From positions 61,075 to 125,074 of the forward strand of contig JAUTCQ010000019.1 of the NCBI GenBank assembly GCA_030673845.1: 64,000 bases of DNA, in the 5' to 3' direction. The notes below the pieces were generated by a model. The model was not told the DNA's origin. It did no database searches and worked only from the letters and a program-made list of their open reading frames with translations. The stretch is from Verrucomicrobiota bacterium JB022. Its GTDB lineage: Bacteria > Verrucomicrobiota > Verrucomicrobiia > Opitutales > Oceanipulchritudinaceae. Position numbers and translations under genes: made by a program. Below, piece by piece: positions 54,101 to 63,100 of the stretch (positions are counted from its first letter, which is position 1; each line of letters starts with the position of its first letter).

Positions 54101-57100
54101 GTATTGACGCAGTAGCCCACCACCGAGTCGACACCCGGACGGCTGCGATTGGCTACCGGAGTGCCGATGACGCAATCGTCTTCGCCCGTCCACTGGCGTA
54201 GCTGCAACGCCAGGGTTGCGAGCAACACCGTATAGGGGGTCACGCGCTCGCGGCGGCAGAATTCGAACAAACGCGCCTGCAAAGCCGAGGGGACGGCGAA
54301 CGGCAGGTTGGCACCCCGGGCCGGGGCGAGCCCGCGCGAACGGTCCGGCGGGAAGACGCTCACCGGAGGAGCCCCCTGCAATGCGCGGCGCCAGTAGCCC
54401 TTGGCGGCTTCGGCAGCCTCCGAGGCCAGCCACGTTTGCTCTTCCTGCGCGATCTGGAACCAGCCGCGGCCAGGAGCAGACAGGGTCAAGGGTTGGCTCC
54501 GCAAGTTGGCCTCGTAGAGTTGCCCCAATTCGCGCAGCAACAGGCCAGCCGACCAGCCGTCGACAATGATGTGGTGCAGATTGAGACAGACGACATGGCG
54601 CTGAGCGGCGACGCGGTACACGCGACCGCGCCAAGGCGGACCGGCGGCCAGGTCGAAGGCCTCGCGAACGCCACTGGCTACGTCTTGGCGCACCCAGTCG
54701 AGCGCCTGCGAGCCTTGGGCCGCTTCTGCATCGACGAACTCCAGTTTCGGCCAATCTGCGCACAGCTCCTGCCGGGGCTCGCCATCGAGCTCGACAAAGC
54801 GGGTGCGCAAGGCCTCATGCCGCTCCACCAGCGTCTGCCAACAGGCGATCAACATCGGTGCATCCAACTCGCCCATGATGTCGAGCGAGAGCGGCACATT
54901 GTAGGCCGAGCTGGAGGGCTCAACTTGCTGCAAAAACCAGAGCTGCGCCTGTCCGGCAGTCAGCGAGGCCAAGGCCGGGGCTTGTTCGGCGTCGGCCTCC
55001 GGTGTTTGCGTGTCACCGGGATTGGCTGCCCACCGGGCCAGTGCTGCTACCGTAGGCTCTGCAAAGAAAGTGCGGAGCGATACCTGCACGCCAAACTCCT
55101 GCTCCACCATCGTGATCAACTGCGTCGCCACCAGTGAATGGCCACCCAGTTCAAAGAAATCGTCCTCCCTGCCAACAGGGTCGGCCCGGTCGAGCAGGCG
55201 CTGCCAGATCTCCGCCAGGCGACGCTCCACTGGATCGCGGGGGGGCAAAGCGGCAGCTTGTTTCGCCGGGCGTGCCTCGGCCGCCAGTGCCGCCAGGCGG
55301 CTGCGGTCCACCTTGCCGTTGCGGTTCAGCGGCAGCTCGCGCACGAAGTGGAACTGCGCGGGCAGCATGTAGGGCGGCAGGCGATCGCGCAACCAGGCCC
55401 GCAGCTCGCTCGGGTGCAGCTGCCCCGGCATGGCCAGCACCGCTTCGATCTGTTTGCCCACGTGCGGGCGTTCGGAGATGAAGACGGCAGCTTGTTCGAC
55501 CTGCGGGTGCTCCTGCAACGCACTCTCGATGTCGCCCAGCTCGATGCGGAAGCCTCGGATCTTGACTTGCCGGTCGAGGCGCCCTCCGAATTCGAGTAGG
55601 CCGTCGGCCCGCCAGCGGCCACGATCACCGGTGCGGTAGATGCGTTGGCCGGCGCGTAGCGGGTGCGCGACGAAGGCTTGGGCGGTGAGCTTTGGGTTGC
55701 CAAAGTAGCCGTTCGCAAGGCCGTCCCCGCCGAGGCAGATCTCGCCCCAGACGTTGAGCGGTGCCGGTTGGCCAGAGGCATCACAGACGAGGGCTTCCGT
55801 GTGCGCAATCGAGCTCCCCAGCGGCAGAGCGCCCCCTGCCCAATCGCTAGGCACGAGGAAATAGGTCGAGAAGGTCGTGTTTTCGGTCGGCCCATAGGCG
55901 TTGACGACTTCGCAATCAGGGGCGGCCTGTTGCACCGCACGCACCGCGACAGGCGAAACGACATCGCCACCAGTCAGCACACGTTGCACACCGGCGAAGC
56001 AGGCGGCGTGCTCTCGCGCCAGGAGGTCGAAGAGCCCGGCAGTCAGGAACAGCGCCGTCGGTTGCTCTCGCGCCAGGAAGTTGGCGAGGTCCGGCACCAC
56101 GATCTCGGTAGATTCGTAGAGCACGATCTCCCCGCCGTTGAGCAGTGGCCCCCAAATCTCGTAAGTAGCGGCATCGAATGCCACCGATGCGAGATGGGCC
56201 ACGCGACAATCCGGGCCTAGCGGGCTGTAACAGTTGCCACGCACCAGCCGCACGATGCCCCGGTGCGGGATCTCTACGCCCTTGGGCTCACCCGTGCTGC
56301 CAGAGGTGAACATGACATAGGCCCGGCGCTTATCGCCTTGCCGGTCGATCTCGGGCAGCGGGCGGTGGCTGTTGACTCCCCGCTTGAAAACGGTGCTGAA
56401 GTCTAGCGCGTCGCGCGACCCGCTTTCGTCGAGAAAGATGCGGGGCCATACCAGCTCCAGGATGTGCTGAACCCGTGCTTCCGGATAAGTCGGATCGATC
56501 GGCACGTAATAGGCGCCCAGCCGGAGGATCCCCAGCAGCACGGCCACAAAATCGACGGAGCGGTGGGCACGCAGGCACACGGCATCGCCCGCCTTCACCC
56601 CATGCTCCAGCAGGCCACAGGCATAGCAGTCGGCCCGGTGCTCCAGCTCGCGGTAGGTCAGCTTGCGTTCGCCGCAGGAGATGGCAGTGCGCTCACCATG
56701 CTCGTCGACCTGCTCCGCAAACAACGCCTCGATGCTCTGCTCGCGGGGGTAAGCCGGAGATGGCACCGTAGTCAGGGCCTCCAAGGCACGCCGCTCCTGC
56801 ATGTCCAGCAGCGGGATGGCTGCCACCGGACGCGCGGCATCGGCCAGTGCCGCCTGCAGGATGACCACGTAATGGCGATGCATGCGTGCGAGCGTCGCCT
56901 CGTCGAAAAGAGCCGGACGATATTTGTAGAATACGAGGCACTTGCCACTGGTCTCGACCACCGAGAGCATCAGGTCGAACTCGCCGCTCTGGTGCACTTC
57001 GGGGATGGTTTCGAGCACCAGACGGTCACCCGCCTCACCCTTGGCGGCGAGCAGCTCGGCCGTGCTCGCGTCGAGGCTCGTCAGCCAGTTCTGGAAGCCG

Positions 57101-60100
57101 AAGACGACGCGGAATACGGGGTTGGAGTCGGGACTGCGCTCCAGATCGAGGTGATGGATCAGCTCGCTGAACGGGTAGTCGCCGTGTTCCACGCCCTCCA
57201 GCAAGGCCCGCTGCAAGTCCTTCAGCAGATCGCGAAAGGGCGTCTCCGGCTCGATGTGCTGCACGAGCGGCATCAGGTTGGCAAAGTAGCCCACGAGGTG
57301 CCCGAAGGCCGAATGCGGGCGGCCTGCCACGGGAGTGCCGACGATGATCCTGCGCTCGCCTGAGTAACGGTGTAGAAGTGCACACCAGGTGCCGCACATC
57401 AGCGTGAAGAGGTTCACGCCTTCACGTCGCGCCAAAGCCTTCAATTGCTCGGTCGTGCTGGCGTCCAGCTCGGCGGTGAAAACTGCGCCTCCAGGGCTTG
57501 GCTGAGCGCCACGCGCGCGGTCGGTCGGCAGTTCAAGCTGAGGCAGCTCTCCCGCAAGGCGCTCGGTCCAGTATTGGCGGGCGCGAAGGCCTTGCGAACC
57601 GGCCAGCATCTCTTGCTGCCAGGCCACGAAATCACGGTATTGGGCCGGCAAGGGCTCAAGCTCAACCGGTTGATTGCGTCGCAATGCTTCGTAGGCCTTG
57701 ATCAACTCACCGAGCAGGACGGTCAGCGACATGCCGTCAAAAACGATGTGGTGGGCCGTCAGCACCAACGCGTAATCCGCCGCGCCGAGCTGCACAAGCT
57801 GCGCCCGGAACAGGGGACCGCCTTCGAGGGTGAACGGTGCCCGCCCCAGGGCCAGCAAGCGGTCGGGAAGCTCGCCCTCCTCCACGCCACTCCAGGAGAT
57901 CAATTCGAGCTTCGGAGGCTCTGGAAGCAAGCGCTGGCGGGGCTGCCCGTCGACGACTTCTACCGTCACTTGCAGCGCCTCGTGGCGTGCCACCACCCGG
58001 TCGAGCGCTTCCGCAAAGGCATGCGTATCCAATGCCTGACGGATGCGGAAACCACAGGGCAGGTTATAGGCGTAGTCGTCGGGATCGAGGCGGGCGAGCG
58101 ACCACAGCGCGGCTTGGCCTCGGGACAAGGCGAAGGGCTCACGCGATGAGGCGGAAGTGTGCTCGCTCTTTTCGACCGACACTGCCGAGGGCAAGCGAGC
58201 CTCCAGCGCGGCCAGGGTCGGCTGATCAAACAGCTCCACCGGCGAGATGCTGACGCCAAAGGTCTCCTGCAGGCGCTGGATCAGTTGCAGACCCAGGAGC
58301 GAATCGAAGCCATAGTCCCGCAGATCGCAATCGGCATCGAGCTGCGCTGGCTCGAGCTTGAGCAGCTCGGCCACGATTTCGCGTAGACCACCTGCGGAGG
58401 GCGATTCCAGTGTGGACGCGACCACCTGAGCAACCGGCGGCTGCGGAGAGACAGAATCGGGCAGCCAGCAGCGCACGCGGTCAAAGGCATAGCCCGGCAG
58501 CGATACGACCCGTGCCCGACGCTGCGCCCAGAGGACTTGCTCCCAATCCACCTCGGCCCCTTTGATCCACAGCAGGGCGAGGCGGTGCAAGCTACCGGCG
58601 AAGGCTTGCAGCGAGGCGGCGTCGAAAGCGTCGGCCAGGCGAGCATCGGCAGTATCCCGCTCCCAATGAGTGCCCCGGCGGGACTGGGTGCTCAAAAACT
58701 CATCCAGCGCCGCGACGGCCTCGGAGGTATTCTCCACCGTCAGCGCCAGACGCTCGGCCAGCTGCGCCCGCCCAATCTGGAGCGTATAGGCGACATCGGC
58801 CAAGGGCGTCTGCGCGTGCTTGCCTGCCAGCACAGCCCTCAGGCTGGCGGCTTGGCGCCGCAGGGCTTCGGGCGTGCGGGCGCTGAGCGGCAATAGCTGC
58901 GCCCCGGGGAAAGTCCCTGCAGGCTCGGCGGCAACGACCGACTCGACCACGAGCATGGCATTGGCCCCACCTGCCCCAAAAGAGTCGATCAGCACGCGGC
59001 AGGGCTTGTCGCTGGTCCAAGGCTCCGCCGTCTGTTGCAGGCGGAAGGGTGTGCCACCTAACTCTACCGCCGGGTTCAAGGGATCGGCATGCAACGTGGG
59101 CACGAGGGTTTGCGCCTGAAACTGCAGCAGCACCTTGGTCAGCTGAGAGAGACCCGAGGCCGCCTCCAGGTGCCCGAGGTTCGACTTGACCGAACCCAGA
59201 CGCACGGGAGTCGTTACGCTGCGGAAGACACGTTTCAACGCGCTGAATTCAATCGGATCTCCCAGCGGCGAGCCGTTGGCTGCTACCTCCACGCAGTCGA
59301 TGTCGGTCGGCCGCAATCCCGCCCGCGCCAGTCCCCGCTCGATCAGGGTCGCTTGCGCCTGCACGCTGGGCACCGTAAAGCCATTGGTGCGGCCGCCATG
59401 GTTGACTGCGCTCCCCCGGATGATGCCGTAAATACGGTCGCCATCGCGCCGGGCTGCCGCCAACGGCTTGAGGATGCAGGCCCCTACCCCTTCGCCGGCG
59501 ACAAAGCCGTCACCCTGCCCCAGGCTGCGGGTCTCATCGCCCTTGCTCAGCAGGTTCATCTGTTGCAGGGCGGCAAACTTGCCCCGATGCAGGGTCAGGT
59601 TGATCCCGCCGACCAAGGCAAACGGCACCTCTCCCCGGCGGATGCTCTCGCAGGCCAGATGCAAGGCCGTCAGCGATCCGGAGCAGGCCGTATCGACCGA
59701 CAGGCTCGGCCCCCGAAGGTCGAAGCAGTAGGAGGTGCGGTTAACGATCGTCCAATGTGCGCCGCTCGCCAGCCGCGCTGCCGCCTCAGTGTCTCCCAAC
59801 AAATATGGGTAGTGCTGATACATCGAGCTGACCCATACGCCCGCTCCGCCCGCCATGTCTTGCTCGCGCGCGATGCGCAGCGGCGAGTAACCGGCATCTT
59901 CAAACGCGTGCCATGCCGCCTCCAGAAACAGACGCGCCTGTGGGTCGAGTTGCTCGGCTTCGCGCGGCGAAATCTGGAACAAAAGCGGGTCAAAGTCTTC
60001 GATGCCCTCGATAAAGCCGCCGAACCGGCTGCCGCTTGCGCCTTCCGCCTCCCAACGACTTGCCGGGATCTCGCCCACGCAATTACGTCCTTGGCGAAGG

Positions 60101-63100
60101 TTCTCCCACAGCGTGTCCAGGTCTGGCGATGCCGGGTAGCGACCGCTCAGGCCGATCACGGCCACGGCGTCGTCTGCGGTCGTCATTTGCTCCAGAGCCA
60201 TGGTGCTTGTGATGAGCGATGGCATCGGGACTGGAGCAGGCGTCGGAGCCGTTTCGATGTCTTCCTTAAAGGCTTCGGGGTGTAGCTCTTGCAGTTGCTC
60301 GGCCAGCGCGCTGACGGTGTCGCACTCGTAGAGCAACGTCTTGGGCAGGCTACCAACCTTTTGCTCCAGTGCATCGGTCAGGGCCATCGCGGCGACCGAG
60401 TCTACCCCATAGCGGTCCAGCTTTTCCTGTAGGCGGATGTCGGGCACGGGCACGCGCAGCACTTCGGCCAGCACCTCTGTCACCAGACGAGCCGCCGAGC
60501 GGCCTGGACGCGCCTTCGTCGGGGTGGACGCAACGAGAGGCTTGTCTACGGCAGGTAAGAACAGGCTGCGCAGGCGCGCGGTATCTCCCGGTAGCACCAT
60601 CACCTGCGGCGCAGCGGCGGCCAGAATCGTCTCCAGTACCTCCAAACCAGCCACCGTTTCCAGGGGCTGAAGGCCGAGGTTGGCATCCAGAGCCTTCAGC
60701 GCGGCGTCAGACAGGCGCATCCCGCCCTCGCGCCAATACGGCCAGTTGATAGAGCGGCAAACGCCCTTACGGCGCCCGGCAAGGCGCTCGGCCTCCCGCC
60801 AGGCGGCGAATCCATCCAGATAACCGTTGGCAAAGGCGTAATCCGTCTGCCCCATGCCGCCCAGCTCTGCCGCGATCGAGGAAAAGAGCACCAGGAAGTC
60901 CAGCGAGAGGTGCACGGTGCCGGCATCGAGGTGGCGCACGCCGTCGACCTTGGGGGCTTCAACGCTCTGCCAGTCCTCGGCCATCTTGCTGGGCAGCAGG
61001 CGATCCCGCAAGACCCCCGCACTGTGGAAAATGCCATGCAGGCGGCCATGCTGCTGTTCGATCGCCGCGACCGCAGTGTCCACCGACGCTCGGGAAGCCA
61101 CATCGCAGGCGAGGTAGGTGACGCTCGCCGCCCCGGTCGTTTGCAGCTCTGCCAGCAGCGACTCGGTTTCACGATCTGGACTACGGCGACCGCTCAGAAC
61201 AAGGTGAGCTTGGTAGTTACAAGCCAGGTGGCGCGCTACAAGGCGCCCCACTCCGCTCGCTCCGCCCGTGATCCAGTAGACCCCACCCTTTCGCAGGCGG
61301 GTTTGGGCGGGAGTGGCTGCCAGCTCTTGCCAGGCGGGACGTTGCCCCTTGCGCAGATGCTCAATGAAAGGGTCGTTTGTCCAGCTGGAGATGGGTCCCT
61401 CAATGCTCACGAGCCGGTAAGCGGCATTTTCCCGGGCGAGGCTCCGGCCGAAGCCGGCAACCGCCGCAGCCAGGCGCACATTGTCGCCCACCACACATGC
61501 CACCTCGACCGCCCTCACGCCTGCCTTCAGCGCGCCTTGGAAAAAGCTCGAGAGGCTGCCGAGCGGGTCTGTCGCGTCCAGGGTAAGCTGCAGGCGGTCG
61601 ATCCCGCGCAACGACGCCCAAAGTTCGACCGTCTGCGCCATGGGGTAGTCGCGGCCATTCAGTTGCCATCCACCCTCCCGCGCAGTGACAACGGTTTCGA
61701 AGGGCGTCCGCGAAGTCGTCTGGCAACCCTTCCAAATCTTGTGCAGCAGCAAGGGCGCGGGGCCTCGCGGCTTTTCCGGTGAAAGGCGGCGCACGTGCAG
61801 CCCATCGAGCTGCAAGCATACGAGGCCGGTCGGGTCGGCCAGCGTCAGCTTGAAGACGCGTTCGTCGGCGGTGCGGGAAGATTCGACCAACCGCACCCAC
61901 ACCTCGGGCCCGAGCGGCTGGTGCAGTTGCACCCGTTCGAGCGCGACGGGTAGCCAGCCTGTTCCTTCATCTCCGCCCAGAAACGCCGTCGCCTGTAAGG
62001 CCCCGTCGAGCAGTTCGGGAGCGAAACGGCATATGCCGGTCTGACGCAGCCGCAGTTGGACGACGACCGCTTCAGGACCACGCCAAACGGATTCCAGTGT
62101 GCGCAGAGTCGGGCCGTAGGAGAGACCGCGCCGGGCTGCTTCGGGATAGAATTCGCCGAGAGGCACGGGCTCTGAAGCTTCGGCCCGCCATCTGGCGAGG
62201 TCGATCGTGGGGGCCTGCAAGGCCTGAGTCGAGGCGATCGTGGCCTGCGCCAGCAGGGTATCGCCACTGCGCAGACTCGCCCGAAGCGCATCCCCTTGCG
62301 GCTGAAGCTCCAGACGCGTCGTCTTCGGCCCGTCGGCCACCTGAAGCGGCTGGAGCCATGCGATATCGGTCAAGGTTGATGGGCTTTCTCCCGTCGCCAG
62401 CTCAGCGGCTGCTTGCAGCATTTCGACGCATGTCGCCCCCGGCAAGGTAGCACGATGCTGGATCTGGTGGTCGCGCAGCAGGCTATCGCTCGCCTGCCAG
62501 GTGGTCTCGAATGCGGCCCCGTGGAGCCGTGAAACGTTGCGATGCAGCAGCGGATGCAGCAGCGCGGAAGTGGCTGCCGGAGTCGCTGCAGCCGTCCGGA
62601 TCCAGTGCGCGCGACCGCCGAAAAGGGTGCCCGGCAAGCGCAGGCGCGGGCCTGAAACCGCCCAGGTGACCGGCTGGCCGGCCACCCAGCGTCGAGCCAC
62701 TTCGTCGAGCGGAAGGTCGAAGGGATCGAAGGAGTCTTCGGCCTCCTCTTCCACGCGGCCTAGCCAGAGGTCTTGCGCCTGCCCCTCCAGAAAATTCCGC
62801 AGATGGCTGATCACTGCCGAAACCGAACTGGCCACAAAGGCGAGCCGCTCGGGCATAGTCTCACGCGCCGTCTGGAGCGTGGCCGCCAAGGCCGCCAGCG
62901 GCAGCCGATTGCCACCCGCCAGTTCGTGCAGGTGTGTTTCAGCGGTCAAAGCATCGCGGCCAGATTCTGAAGCCAGCTGACGAATCTGGTCGGCACTGAG
63001 GCCACAGTCGGTCAGTGAATCGTCGAGGCAGAGGTCGCTCGGGTTCACCCCCAGCAGCTCGGCCACGCGAGGCAGTGCATTGGAGCCATTATTGGCGGCC

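Noticed and set aside
58900..60175. An AT domain hidden after KS2
   Set aside because: The sequence after KS2 is only the KS linker (ending LPGYAFDRVRCWLP) followed directly by a carrier protein; no GxSxG AT elbow is present.
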